This document shows positions 1 through 11,924 of a DNA stretch of 64,000 bases, piece after piece; within the stretch, counting starts at the first letter, position 1; every line of letters starts with the position of its first letter. The stretch covers positions 1,217,297 through 1,281,296 of the forward strand of contig KN834750.1 in NCBI GenBank assembly GCA_000827265.1, written 5' to 3'. The stretch is from Collybiopsis luxurians FD-317 M1. Its lineage: Eukaryota; Basidiomycota; Agaricomycetes; Agaricales; Omphalotaceae. The notes under the pieces were generated by a model, which did not search any database, was not told where the DNA came from, and saw nothing but the letters and a program-made list of their open reading frames with translations. The translations under genes were made by a program, and so were the position numbers.

Positions 1-1460
1 GTGTGCATATCTCCTTCGTACGGTGCGTGATGCGCATGTAGATCTCTTTTTGCCAAGACTTGACGTTTGCTCGACGGATAGTTCCACGAATCTCGACTCA
101 TGGCAGCTCGCACAGCTGCGGAACATGAAAGTTGGAGGAAATCAATCTGCAGCTGATTTTTTTACCAAACACGGTGGCCAGTCGCTACTGGTCGATGCCG
201 ATACGAAGAAGAAGTATTCCAGCCGTATTGCTGAACTTTACAAAGAAGAACTGGCAAAGCGAGTTAGAGAAGATGTCGCAAAGTATGTACTAATCGGTCA
301 TACAATCTGCCGGAGAATCTCATTTGAATAGCTTTCCAACGGGAATTTTTGTGGATGGTGCCGAGACTTCCTCAGCCCCGAAGGAGACTGTCGAAGAAGA
401 CTTTTTCGAATCGTGGTCAAAACCTTCGACACCAAAAGCGTCAGCCCCGTCTACTCCTAGAATCTCTACACCTCCGATAGTTGGACGTACTCCCTCCCCT
501 GCCGCTACCTCATCATCTTCTCCAGCCGCAACCGCGACCCCAGCCACATCGGTTCCACGTACGACCACCTCTTCAGCAGCCGCACGTTCCAGTAAACTAG
601 GCGCGACGCGACTCAACTCGGCAACAAGCGTCGGCTCTGGACCGAAAAAATCCAAGCTTGGGTTGGGTGCTTCAAAGGCCGCTAAACCCATTGATTTCGA
701 AGAGGCGGAACGGAAAGCCCGCGAGGAGGCTGAACGTATCAAACAACTGGGTTATGACCGCCAGCGGGAAGAAGAAGAAGAAAAAGCGCGAAAAGAGACT
801 GAGGCGAAGCTGGCAGCCTTGGAAATTGGAAACAAAGCCTCCTCCACCTCCAATGGTCCTGCGAAGAAAGTAGAGACTCCTCAATCTGCAACATTCCCTA
901 GACTTGGTTTTGGTGCGATCCCCGGTAAGGGTGCTGCAGCTGTCGTGCAACCTGCAAGATCCATGTGCGTGAAATTAGTGCTACCCTTCTTCGAACGTTA
1001 ATATAATCGCTACAGCTCCTCAAACGTCGCGGACGACTCTCCCACGACAGCTCGCGACAAGTTCGGCAACCAAAAAGCCATTTCATCAGATATGTTCTTC
1101 GGTCGAAATGCATATGACCCTCAGGCTGTAACAGAAGCTCAGACGCGACTCCAGTCGTTCCAGGGTGCCTCGTCCATTTCATCTAACCAGTACTTTGGCC
1201 GGGATGAAGAAGAAGAGGCTACAATGGTTCGAAATAACAGCGAGTCTGTCCTCGGAGATGGGAGCCTGGCTAATCTGGAGTTTGCGGCCCGGGATGCGAT
1301 TTCTCGAGTTATGGCCAATCCGGATGTACAGAGTGTCGGAGAAAGTATTCGGAATGGAGCTTTGAAGGTAAAGAGATTTTTTTGCCATCGCCTTGGTTTC
1401 TTTACTTAATGCTGGTGTATCTAGCTATCCGATTATCTAGCTCAGATGTCGGAGCATTAG
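1..1460 (+). CDS. GLO3: Glo3-type ArfGAP, 5'-truncated
   Basis: C-terminal part of an ADP-ribosylation-factor GTPase-activating protein of COPI vesicle traffic; the zinc finger lies off the left edge. Frame-consistent exons are 1-22 (VHISFVR), 82-282, 332-964, 1016-1367 and 1425-1460. The first junction restores the ArfGAP signature VHISFVRSTNLDSW, followed by LRNMKVGGN and a DFFTKHGG-like segment. A long Ser/Pro/Ala-rich linker and a charged coiled-coil stretch (about 700-820) follow. The tail (ISRVMANPDVQSVGES, then LSDYLAQMSEH) matches the amphipathic C-terminal repeat of Glo3/ArfGAP2/3 proteins and fixes the stop at 1458-1460. Family assignment is strong; the true start cannot be seen. 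Confidence 0.92.
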
Positions 1461-1600
1461 CTTCGGTTATCCTGCATTAACTGGACTTATTTTCGGATTT
1501 TCCAATGGCATGAGGGTCAAAATGACTGCTGTTCCCTAGATCGTCACTGACTGGATAGTCTAATGATAGCGACTACTTCACTCAGATGTCGGATCATTCG
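1441..1600 (+). repeat. 20-bp direct repeat pair spanning the ArfGAP stop
   Basis: Positions 1441-1460 and 1581-1600 share about 18 of 20 bases, exactly 140 bp apart. The first copy encodes the end of the ArfGAP protein and its stop; the second lies in the 3' flank with the stop changed. It could be a small local duplication or chance. Confidence 0.4.
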
Positions 1601-2365
1601 ATCCGTCCCTTTTTTCATAACCTTTTGTCCTGAGGCACACAGTCTATATACATTTCTGCCGTTTATGTGTGGTGATTTAATATGGAACCGTTTTCATGTC
1701 CTTATTTATACTAATGGTCATTATATAGAGTGAGATCAGAAACAAGTTGGAAGCATCATTACAGTCGTTGACGGATTGGATGCTGGGAGACGACGTCCTG
1801 CGAGCTTTCGACTAATTCGGATTCGTCGTAGTTCCAAGTGCAGTCGGCTCTTCGCCCGGAAAAGCTTATTAAGATTCCTTCTCGGGTGACTTAAAATTTT
1901 TTTCTAGCTGAGAAGTTTAATCTCTTCGCCTAGCAGCTGAAGGCGGGTACGCAGAAACACCAAACGCATCCGTTATTCGTGCGGACGAGCATGGATTGGG
2001 TTTTTCTCTGGCGCTGCTCTGGTACGAAAGCGGCGACAAAAACTAGTACACGACGCTGTCGTAATCTCATACTTGTAAGCATGATAGTGAGGTCAATTGG
2101 TATATTTCGAGTACGATTAACAGGTAGTAATACGCAAATATACGAAATCGTGGTTGTTATACCGAAATGTAGGTTCAGAGAAACGAGGGTATCATAATTG
2201 ACGATGTAACAGAAGGAGTTTGCAAAAAGCGTCATGTCCGAAGAGCTGAAGGAATGAATGCCGGTCACTAATGAGTAAAAGAAAGATTAAAGATATTCCT
2301 GTATGCTATCACGAGGGTAGGGAATCAGATGAGCAGACGAAAGCACAACCTAGATCAGCTCAGCC
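1461..2365. other. intergenic, no gene recognised
   Basis: Space between the convergent ends of the ArfGAP gene and the minus-strand F-box gene. It holds only short open frames without family resemblance. One curiosity is a near copy, at 1581-1600, of the last coding bases of the ArfGAP gene (1441-1460). Confidence 0.5.
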
Positions 2366-4062
2366 TCATGTATCTCTCCACAACCCTTCCGAGCCTCCAA
2401 GCCCATTCATGCCATTCAAAATTTCTCTATCTACTCTTGCCACTGCTTCACCTCGCACGTACTCTACCGTCGTCCTTTCTCCGACGGTAGCGACATCTTC
2501 TGATCCGATAGAAACGAAGACGACTTTGACGATCCCAGGACAATATAGCCTCAACTCGTTGCCTAGTGCGCGAAATGCAACGGGGCCCAAAGTTACTGGA
2601 GACGGATCCCATGAACTTATTTCGAGCTCTACGGCGCATAAGCGGCGCAGCTGCATGAGGAGGCCATAAAAAAGCAGTCGCTAGAGAGAAAAATGAAATC
2701 AGATGATGATTAGTTTGAGCAAAGGCGTACTACGCAGAAAATAGAAGAACGAACCTCTGTACCACCAACAGGCAGCACCAAGGTACCTAGATATCTCAAT
2801 GTGCCCTTCATAGTTGTTAAGGAAGCAGTTCCATATCTTGGTCTGGGCCCGATCAAAGTAAAATCAACCACCTTTCTCAATAATTGCATCGCAAAGGCTT
2901 CCACGTATTCTGCATCCGCGATATCTAGGGCAAGCCAGCCACCTACGAATTTCCCATGTCTAGAAATCCGACCCTGCCTAGATTTTTTGTCCGTCCTTGG
3001 AGATTTTACAGATGTCGAGACCCTCGATGTCCCGGAAAGGGAAATTATACTGCTTCTCGCCAACGCCGCAAACAAAAAATCCATCTCCGCCTTTTTGCCT
3101 GCAGGGTCCATGTGCGAAAAACACGTCTTCAGACGCGAAATGGGACGCCCAGGGACCAGAGCAACAGCGGCTTCGGAAAAAGTGCATTCGAGGGTCGTGA
3201 GACGTGGGAGAGCGGCTGGGGATAATACAAGCTGAGGGCGGTGTGAGGAAGTAATATCTTCACCCTGAGCGTCGGTGGATGAGTGAGCTCGAGGTGTGAT
3301 TTCACCTGCCTCTGTCAGTTCTTGACCCATTCCCTGCGTGCTTGGAGTCTCTTCTGGATGTTCCGTACCGTCATCGTAATCTCCAATATATAAATCTTCA
3401 ATCTCATCCTGACCGTTCAAAAACTGGATTAGATCCTCGTCCCACCTCATGTCCGAGTGAAAACTTTTTAAACGGAAGCTGCAGCCGACAAGGATCCAGC
3501 TTAATTTTCCGGTGGAAGAGAGGCCATTCATAAAGATGTTCAAGTGTCGAAGGCCAGACATGTTCTTGAGCGAGCGAGAAATAGCCGACCAAATACCTTG
3601 GTGAGTAACTGGCTGCGTAGACATGCCACTGGGACCGCTCTCCGGGGAGGTGATTGATGTTTCCAGATCCATCTGTTCATCGCCTTTGGCCACTATCTCC
3701 CCCTCCGTTTCTTCAACTTCGTCGTTAGAATCATCGGTATTTTCTTCATCTCCCTCCTCTCCCTCCTCTTCCACCTCCTCCTCCCCGCTGTCGTGATCTC
3801 CCAATGATCTTTCGTCCCCCGAGGCCCTCTCGTCTTCAACCGCGATATCCAATGCTTCCACGAGTGCCGCAATCCTAGCCTGACCCGCCAGCGTTTCGCA
3901 CAGGCGCTGACTCCTATCCAACTGCCGCATGTACAGTGTGTTATACAATGCACGCTCCGCGACGCGTCGGAAAGCCCTCGACACGAGACACAGTACTGCC
4001 AAGTCAGCGCGACTCTGAACATTGTTCACGATGATGCGGTATGCTTCGAGGGATAGATCCAT
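2366..4062 (-). CDS. F-box-like protein with acidic insert
   Basis: Predicted 540-residue protein from exons 4062-2755 and 2680-2366. The intron 2754-2681 has GTTCGT...CTAG ends and keeps frame, giving GGTERLLFYGLLMQLRRL across the junction. The first 50 residues resemble a degenerate F-box/leucine-rich start as seen in many Agaricomycete F-box proteins: helices with VLCLVSRAFRRVAERALY. A strongly acidic Asp/Glu tract follows at about residues 85-130, then irregular leucine-rich stretches. F-box proteins recruit substrates to SCF ubiquitin ligases; here that role is inferred from the N-terminus only. The longer single-frame reading ending at 2710 was not chosen because the downstream exon continues the leucine-rich pattern. 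Substrate unknown. Confidence 0.7.
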
Positions 4063-5846
4063 CCTGTCGAATGGATATCTATCCCAATGCTCTGTGTAGT
4101 CAGGTTTTTCGTTTATTTCCTTCTTATTCCATGCAGAAGCCAGGGTGAGGAAGGCAGCCCTGTTTAGTCAGTTAATGACACCGACTGTATATCACAGGAA
4201 CGATGGTGGGCATTCCCTTCCTGAGAGGGAACAAGGTCGTAAATAGAGGAAAGTGATGGGTTATCTTTAGGCAGTGGCGTGGCGATTATCGAGCGGATGC
4301 GAATTGCTTTGACGACAAGCCAAGGGAGGCAATCCGACCTCGAACGAAATGTAACTCGCCGCTCGCGTGAACGAATTAACAGAAAATACGAAATAGAAAG
4401 GGGGAGGGATAGTTTCCCACTGGGGATGCGAGCAGGGGCGGGCAAGTTGGAAAGGTGGAAAAGAGAGAGAATGCATCATAAATGTGCGACGGAAGAAAAT
4501 CAAGAGCGAATGTCACAACTGAATCAACGACGCTCGGGACATAAAAAGACATAGAGACCGAAATGAAGAGAATATTGGCTCACATCACAGACTGTCAGGA
4601 TCGAATGGAATTGGCTCTGAAATATAGAGTATCATTAGTCAGGAACTGAGGAGTAAACAATGTGAAGATGCCTAATATTAAAAGACATATGTGAAACCAA
4701 GGCAAGCTGCGAACCAATTGCAAATCCTAGAATAGAGGTCGTTAGCCACAACCTCATATTTCCGTATTTATGAGTCAGAACAACACAAAAGCGTCAGCTT
4801 TCAGCGTACAATCTGGCCAGTTATCCTCGGGAAAAAGAAGGAAGGAGATTTCCGGCGGTGTCTGCGTTTACCCGAGTGCTCGATAATTCTCCTTGAAACT
4901 CGACAGTGTACTTTACATAGTTTACGAAAACAACTTACTTCCCTCCATATGTGGCCAATATAGTTCACGGTCACAGATCACATTCGCGTACTATTCAGAA
5001 TCTCAATCCACGCGATTGCCATGTGTGCGCCTTGTCAGGATATCGTTTCTTTGCCGTCGTTTCTGTAACATCCGCCTGTGTATCGAAGACCTAGAAGCTG
5101 GGAAAAAAATAGTATGGGGTACAAGATTGGCTCACAGGAAGCCACGCTCGGTACCAAGCAAGGAACCAATGATGCCGATGACCTGCTGTTGTAACTTGGA
5201 TGAAGGAAGTGATCGAAGCGCATGCCAACTTGGGCCGACAATATTGCTACCCTCCGCCGAGGCCCTCGAAATAGAATTCAGGATCCAGGAAGCGACTTCA
5301 CAGCTCGGGGGAAATAGTCGGAGCACTTGGTCCGTGCCTGCTTTTTTGTTCATAGCGCAGCCTAGAGGCTTCCTAGCCGCGCTACCTTGAATACCGGATA
5401 GGCGTTATCAGCCGGCAATTCTCGCTCAGGAATTTTTTTCTCTCTAGGTCCATAGTAGCGAAGCTCGCTTTAGAGAACAAGTGGAGTCCGTGTGTGGGGA
5501 CGGGTATGCTTGGAATGAGAGCAGACGGTAAAATGATATGTCTGTCAATCGATAGGCTGCCGCCCCATGCGATATGCTGCACCTTTTTGTACAGCAACTT
5601 CGGAAAGCAGACTAGCGGATGACAGCGGTAGAACTTCGGTCCATATCTAGTCAATCAGTACTCAGTAGAGACGGGCGGGATGAAGAGATACTGGGGCGAG
5701 GTCAGGCGGAAACATCATTAAAAGTGAGCAGTCAAATAAATATTTCAGATTAGTGCTAATTGATACATGCCTGCGCAATTCATCAAAAAGTGGCTATTCG
5801 GGACGGGGTGAAGCAATACTTACCCTAGGATATGAATACATGAGCG
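4063..5846. other. intergenic; one unresolved open minus-strand patch
   Basis: Upstream of the F-box gene and downstream of AP-2 sigma. Minus-strand open stretches at about 5653-5382 and 5353-5132 (ending LQQQVIGIIGSLLGTERGF) look protein-like in composition. I could not join them into a gene or name a family. The rest (4160-4560, 4893-5390 plus) shows only shadow-like open frames. Confidence 0.4.
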
Positions 5847-6488
5847 TCATTCCAATTTCTCCAGTTCCTCCAGCCTCGTTAACACAACATCTTTACTCGT
5901 CTCTTCCACCTCACCGGCAAGGAAAATCTCGTCCAGTATAGCGTAAACCTTGTAAAAATTGAAGACAAGATCTAGTTCGCAAACGTTATCGAAGAAGGAG
6001 TCTAATTAATCACGTTAGTAAAAAAAAAAACTTGCATTCATCACAATAAGACGTGCCTAAGACTTCGACAAATAGATGTATTGCTTCAAGGTAAGCAAGT
6101 TCGTTGTCGTTGGCGTCTACACACACGCAGAAGAAGAGACCAGCATATCTTCTATAAACGACCTTGTAATTTCGAAACTGCAGCTCTGTGAGTGAGAATT
6201 CGGCAAGAATGGTATACAATCTGACCTCAACAAAATTTGACTGGTACTTCTGGTCTCTTGGAGCTACGAGGCGATGAACTTCACCTCGAAGACGAACCTA
6301 AAAGTTGTGAGAATGTGGGAAGGAATGAAAGATGATATATACGGCTTGCCTTCTCGTCATCGTCGTAAGGTACATACCACTTTGAAAGTCGAGTTTTTCC
6401 TTGCCTGTTCTGCGGAAGATTCTGAGGTCTTGCGCTGAGAAAGTTCTGCAACGTCTTTGCTCACCTGTACGAGTATAAATCTGATCAT
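5847..6488 (-). CDS. APS2: AP-2 complex subunit sigma
   Basis: Small clathrin adaptor subunit of the AP-2 complex, which forms the membrane-facing core for endocytosis with alpha, beta and mu. Five frame-consistent exons (6488-6465, 6409-6350, 6297-6226, 6177-6057, 6001-5847) give 143 residues, the family length. The protein starts [20 protein letters not shown] and contains [32 protein letters not shown] and a C-terminal [14 protein letters not shown], all near-invariant in sigma-2. Two of its four introns need a GC donor: 6349-6298 begins GCAAGC and 6056-6002 begins GCACGT. With GT donors in their place the conserved protein is lost or the frame breaks. Confidence 0.97.
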
Positions 6489-6805
6489 TGTCAGTGACGA
6501 ACAAATGTGGGCCGATTACACATCTACCGCCAAGTCACGCTTAATCTCCCACGGACCGCGCCGGGCTGGAGTAGCGTCGAATCGCGACTAGATAAATTGA
6601 GGAATACTAGGCAAATAAGATATGATATTAATACATGGCTGATGATCGTTTCAAGGATGGATAAATTTTGGTTGGACTATGCTGAACTCGATGTTGAATG
6701 TGGCGCTCATGAGTGACGTAATGGGCGCTTGGTAGTACAGCCTTGAATGGTTCAGGGTATATTTAATGACAATTTAACACCTATTCAACAAAATCTATTC
6801 CTATC
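6489..6805. promoter_or_regulatory. shared divergent promoter interval, AP-2 sigma / annexin
   Basis: 317 bp separate the two divergent start codons, so promoter elements for both genes must lie here or overlap the genes. A short plus open frame (6507-6716) has no family resemblance. No TATA box is convincing. Confidence 0.4.
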
Positions 6806-8744
6806 ATGTCTTACCAGTATTATCCCAATTCTCATCCAAGTTATGGTGCTCCTCCTCCACCTCCCAGTGGTTACCCTCCGATTGGAGGATTCGTGAGTTC
6901 TTTAGGTATTCCATGTATCATTCACTGACATATCAAAGCAACCTCCGAATGGGCCTCCGAATGGGCCTCCGACCCTTCCTCTCCATTCATATCCCGGGGC
7001 TCCCTCACAAAATCAAGCCTACTTACCACCTCCGGGACAACCTCCTCCTCATTTTCACGATGGTTATGTGCGTTCACAGTTCCACGTTTCGCTTCATCAA
7101 ACTTACGATAGGTTACTGTAGTCTCCCTCATATCTACCTCCTCCATCGGAAGGTCCGCAAGGCTACTATCCTCCCCCTGGACCTCCCCCGCCTCCGTCTT
7201 TTTCATCCTATCCAGGCCGACATTCTCCCTTTAATCAGCCTCAGTATGCCCCGTACCCCCATCAATCTCAACAACCACAGGCCCCTATTGTCTACTATCT
7301 TGGCGTACCGGTTCCCACTCCTACGAGTTATGGTTCCCCACCGCAAGGGGACATTGCTCCCGGATATGATCCTACAATGGACGTCGACAAGATACGAAAG
7401 GCAACCAAGGGGTTCGGAACGGATGAGGCTTCGCGTAAGCTCCTGTCCTACTAGTTTCATGTCCGGTTCGCTAATTTTCAAGTCCTAGTTATTGCCGTCA
7501 CAGCTCATCTCGGGTCGCTTCCGATGGCAGCCTTGTCAATGGCCTTCAAGGCTAGGATCGGTAAAACCCTAGAAGATGTCCTCAAGAACGAGACTAGCGG
7601 TTATTTCGGGTAGGTCAATGAAAACACACCACTAACCTCGAGGCCACTAATACATCCTTTAGCGAAACTCTTCAAGGGCTAGTTCTAGGACCGCTATGGT
7701 ATGACGTAGAACTTGTGCGAAGCGCAATCAAAGGAGCAGGGTGAGTCTAACCGTACTTTACTCGCACGTATACCCAATCATCGGTGATCATGGTTAGGAC
7801 GGACGAATTGCTCTTGACCGAGATCATCGCAGATCGCACACCTTCAGACCTTCAGAATCTTTTCATAGCTTACCGAATGCGCTACGGCCGAGATCTACAG
7901 GCTGATATACGCGATGATTTGAGTGCAAAAACTGAACGAAGTAAGTTGTACGTCTCCTACATTTGCACTCTGACAAATGATGGATTCTATAGTGTTTACA
8001 ATGATCCTTTCGGCAAATCCACCCCCGGATAATGTACCCGTGGATTACGGTCAGGTCGAAAGGGACGTTAAAGCATTATATCAAGCTGGTCAAGGAAAGA
8101 TTGGAACGGACGAAGTAAGTTGTAGATGGACTTGTCAATTCCAACGCAGTTGATACATATTCTCAGATCGCATTTTGTGATATTATCATAAACCGGTCAA
8201 AGAGTCACCTCGCAGCACTGTGAGTGTCATACATGCGTTCGTAAACATTTTGCTTATACTGTTCCAGATGCGACGCATACGGAAGAAAATACAAATCCCT
8301 TACAAAGGTGATCAAGTCGGAGTTGTAAGGATCTCTTTCTTTGGGGTTTCAAACTTGATAACTCATCAAGCCGTATCGTTGCTTAGCTCGGGACACATGC
8401 GCCAAGCTCTCCTCTTCATTGTCGATGGAGTAAAGTCCAAGCATGCGATGGAGGGTCATGGCGTATGGCGTGATGCTAAAATGCTAGAGAAATCGATGAA
8501 AGGGTTAGGGACAAAGGATAAACAACTTGTGAGAAGGTGGGTTATCTTCTTTGTCTCTCTTCACTTTTGCGTATTAAATAGCTCGACATTTAGGATCGTC
8601 CGGCACCACTGGGATCGGTCTCGATTCGAAGCAATCAAAGCTGTGTACCATAAAAAGTATAAGAAATCCCTTGAGAGTCGAGTAGCCGGCGAGACGAGTG
8701 GGGATTATAAGAAGCTCTTGGTGGAACTTGCCCGAGGCCCTTGA
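6806..8744 (+). CDS. annexin with proline-rich N-terminus
   Basis: Calcium-dependent phospholipid-binding protein, 467 residues. Eleven frame-consistent exons: 6806-6892, 6939-7067, 7122-7434, 7489-7609, 7663-7740, 7798-7940, 7993-8114, 8167-8219, 8268-8324, 8387-8536 and 8594-8744. The first 175 or so residues are a Pro/Gly/Tyr-rich head like annexin A7/A11, including a 12-bp tandem unit coding PPNG. Four annexin repeats follow, marked by KGFGTDEA, KGAGTDELLLTEI, GKIGTDEIAFCD and KGLGTKDKQLVRRI. The type II calcium-loop glycines are clear in repeats 1, 2 and 4 and weaker in repeat 3. Likely role is membrane trafficking or repair; fungal annexin function is poorly known. The acceptor at 7121 rather than 7111 keeps the proline-rich frame. 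Confidence 0.95.
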
Positions 8745-8981
8745 ATACTGTGATTTATACTGTACTTATATTGATGTAATGTTCTTGAATATCCAAATTG
8801 AGTATGTCTTATTGAGTATATGTTCAAGTGTATGCCTCTAAGAATCGTAACGCAATTCATTCGTTCTGTCATTGCTTTGCTTCTTTACAATAATAATTGG
8901 TAATTAATATTACATTCGTTACCAGGTATACACCAAATGTCCGTCCGAAGAGTGATGAAAAGTGACGGCCAAAGACTTTAC

Positions 8982-9402
8982 TCAGGGCTTGTTAGCCTCT
9001 TTCTGCGCTTTGCCAGTCTCCTGCTGGATGTTCCCTGCAGTAAAAAAAGTCAGAACCGGCAGGGAACAAAAACCGGAAGAACTAACCTTGAGCCTGCTGA
9101 CTCTTATCGCCTGTGAAAGCACCAGTAACAGAGGAGACATATCCGCTAACTTGGTCCGAGAGGCCCTCGACAAAACCCTTGGCTTGTGCAGCCTTGTATT
9201 CAGCCTCGCCCTCAGCATGTTCCTCTTTACCAGAGGTTTGCCAAGATTCGGCGCCAGTGAGGTTACCAACCTAGCCGATAATCGTATTAGCATCGGAACG
9301 ACGATGAAAGTAGAATCTACTCACGGCTTCGACAGCGTTGCCCTTCACGCTGTGGAACTGACCGGAGGTCTTGTTGGGGCCAGAAGATGAATCAGAAGAC
9401 AT
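8982..9402 (-). CDS. CsbD-like stress protein
   Basis: A 104-residue hydrophilic protein from exons 9402-9325, 9270-9087 and 9034-8982 (frame-consistent). It has the CsbD/YjbJ-type pattern GNLTGAESWQTSGKEEHAEG, EYKAAQAKGFVEG and a Gln/Lys-rich end ETGKAQKEANKP. Fungal members are often labelled mismatch or cruciform DNA-recognition (Hmp1-like) proteins, and bacterial CsbD is general-stress induced. The biochemical role here is not established. The promoter carries a TATA box and a cluster of TGACG elements, which fits stress control. Confidence 0.85.
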
Positions 9403-9489
9403 TGTTGAAAATAATTGAGTAATAAAACTATGAGATGGATGGTAGTTTGAGTGATGGATGCGATGAGGAGATACTGTTGGCCCGCTGTC

Positions 9490-9630
9490 CTTATATACCC
9501 CAAGTTCGCGATCCCAATGGAACGCGCTGGTCCGTGCGTTTGTGGGCCTGAATGACGTTGATGACGCAAATGACGTAGTCGTGTCACGTCTCGTGGACGC
9601 GTCATGATCAAGTTGACACCCAGTCAACGC
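9490..9630 (-). promoter_or_regulatory. CsbD-gene promoter: TATA box, three TGACG motifs, inverted repeat
   Basis: On the plus strand TATATA lies at 9492-9497 (90 bp upstream of the minus-strand start). TGACGT is at 9553-9558 and 9571-9576, and TGACGC at 9562-9567. A perfect 6-bp inverted repeat, GTTGAC-5-GTCAAC, lies at 9612-9628. TGACGT is the core of CRE/ATF sites used by fungal Atf1-type bZIP factors; use here is inferred. Confidence 0.5.
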
Positions 9631-10002
9631 CCAAATCCAGATCCGTATCCTTAGGCCTCAGGCTCCACTAATCGCCTCACAATAGGCTGTGTACATGTAG
9701 CTTGTAAGTATTCTGGAAGGTTCCCGCAAAATTTGGGAGACTGTAGAGAATGAACACAAACGGCTTGAAGCATGCCATTGATAGACGGGCATGTACTTGT
9801 ATGCTCATACTTTGAAGCTTACGCACGAAGGCACTTCGAATTGCAGCGTTTGAACCAGCTTTGTGGAAAAATTTGGAGAAAAAAAGACATATTTTTGGAT
9901 TCGATGATGCGAAAGGTCAAAACTCCGCGAAGCGCCCATGTTGAGCACGATACTGTAGCAACTTTTGCCGCAAGCAATTCTCTGTCCCTGGTCGACTCAA
10001 CC

Positions 10003-11432
10003 ATGGCTCCCAATCGTCAAACTTCGAGTTTTTCACCGTGCAGACCCTACCCGCCGGGGGCACGGGTCCCTCCTTACTCTGGACATTCCGCTTCTTTGCA
10101 GCCATACATTCCATCTCGTTCAGATTCAAAATCTTTGACCGATGGTAAACCATCCTCGTCTTTCTCTGGTGGTGGACTCAGTTCCCACTGGGATCTTACA
10201 TTACCGGTATCTGAAACTTTGACAAACCAATTAATTGCTTGTGGCGCGAAAGAGCTGCAAGAAATTTTCGAAATCTGGGACAAGGTCTGTCTATAGTGAG
10301 GTGCTTTTCAAAATGAAACTCTTCTATAGCAGCTGTATTATAGTCCTGCGAAGAATCTCGTCAAAGGGGTGCCACCCCGAGAATCGAGTTCAAAGATGAC
10401 TTAAGTCGCGTCGATAATATTAGCGCAGAAAAAATGTTTCAGCAAATCATCAACAAGCTTTCTCTGACAATTCCTTGCGTACAAGACGTATTTCGGTTCC
10501 TTGACTTGGGGTATGATTTGTCGCGGATTCGTAGTAATTATGAATTAATTCTCCTTCACTATAGGTGCCGTCCGGATAGCTTTGCTTCTTTCATTTTAAA
10601 CAACACTCCTCTCGCGTTTGGAGTAGGAATTTCCCTCCCACAAGAAATGTCCCTCTATCAACGTTGTCACCGTCACTACTTGTCATTTGCCGAAAAGTTT
10701 CGACATTACTTTCTTGATATCTCCAAACTTGACATGCGTTCGCAAACTCAAAGATCTAATCAGCCCAATTCCCATGCTTCACCAGGCCTGGTTTTAAAGA
10801 AACCACCCGAAGAATTAGATTTCGTTAACAAAGATGACTCGGAGGATGCACAAGTATCGAAAAAGTTTAGCCTCGTCATCATTGACAACCAATTTGTCGA
10901 TTCAGAATCAACGCGAAATACCTCCACGGATCTCTTCTTCATTTCTCAGCTTCTTTTGGCATTGCAATGCCTCGTTCCAGGAGGGACCCTTGTTGTCCGT
11001 CTAACTCATCCCGAGAGTGTTAAAACAGCAAAGTTCTTATACATGTTTGACATTCTCGCCTCCACTGTGGCGAGTTTTAAGCCTCGAGAGATGGTAGGGG
11101 ACCCAGGGAGCTTTTACGCCGTAGCACAGGGAATCGGGTATGGTCCTCATGGGCACAAAATGCCTGAGATTATCGAAGAGCTAAGGAAACTTTGGGGAAA
11201 GCTTCTACTTGAGCCGTCTAGCCCTGGTCCCTTGAAAAGTCAGGGAGTTCGTCGCGGTATGCTGGAGTCTAGGGATCTTGATTTTTTGATCTACACTCGA
11301 GATTTGAAGGACTTGACGACCAGTGATTATGTGAGGCGTCTGGCAGAGCATGGTGAAATGGTATGGACGAGGCAGCTCGAGATGATCCTACATGCGAGAT
11401 GCACAAGACCAAAGCAATCCTTACAGTCGTAG
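10003..11432 (+). CDS. FtsJ-like (class I SAM-dependent) methyltransferase-fold protein
   Basis: 438 residues from exons 10003-10284, 10344-10510 and 10565-11432 (frame-consistent). The start 10003 has a good context (CAACCATGG); an in-frame start at 9772 would add 77 uncompositional residues. The second intron is a multiple of three and open, but removing it restores motif I: FRFLDLG-CRPDSFASFIL. This resembles the FtsJ/RrmJ SAM-binding strand-loop LDLGxxPGGF with GG replaced by DS. Later parts match the fold: SLVIIDNQF (strand 4), a helix, ALQCLVPGGTLVVRL (strand 5) and SFYAVAQG. N-terminal 60 residues are Ser/Pro-rich. It belongs to a basidiomycete-expanded FtsJ-like group; substrate unknown, and activity is in doubt given motif I. 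Confidence 0.75.
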
Positions 11433-11924
11433 TCGCAACAAAAGACCGAAAAAAAAAAAAATCGACATGGATCTGACAAAATTTTGATGGGTGCGGATGT
11501 GAAGAATCTTAAGCATTAGCTTGGTTGTCTTAAAAGATAGTTCTCACTTGCAAAAGAATTGTCCTCGTTGATATGATTAAGAAAGAATTTAAAGGTTGTT
11601 TGCACCTCGACAAATTTAAAGTCACTTACTCCTAGAGCGGCGTGAGAAAATCGCGTGATATCGACTAGACGAAACGCTGAGGTATGGGAGGAGAGGGTTG
11701 AATTCTCTCTGCCGTATCGCATTCATATCATAAAACCGGCGGCCAAATCTCCTTCTTCGCTTGGTGAATGGTCAAAGTTTCAGGTTGATTTCCAACAAAA
11801 TCATACTCGGGAGGGAAATTTGTAATTACCCTGTAGCATCGCCATTCCGTGTTCAGCTCCAAAGCAGGCGGCATTATATACCCTGAAGAAATCCGGAAGT
11901 ATAAAGACCTCTTCAGGTGAATTT
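11433..11924. other. intergenic, promoter side of GH76 gene
   Basis: Tandem spacer between two plus-strand genes. It contains an A-run after 11450 and a TATATACC at about 11876, roughly 50 bp before the GH76 start, a plausible TATA box. No gene recognised. Confidence 0.4.
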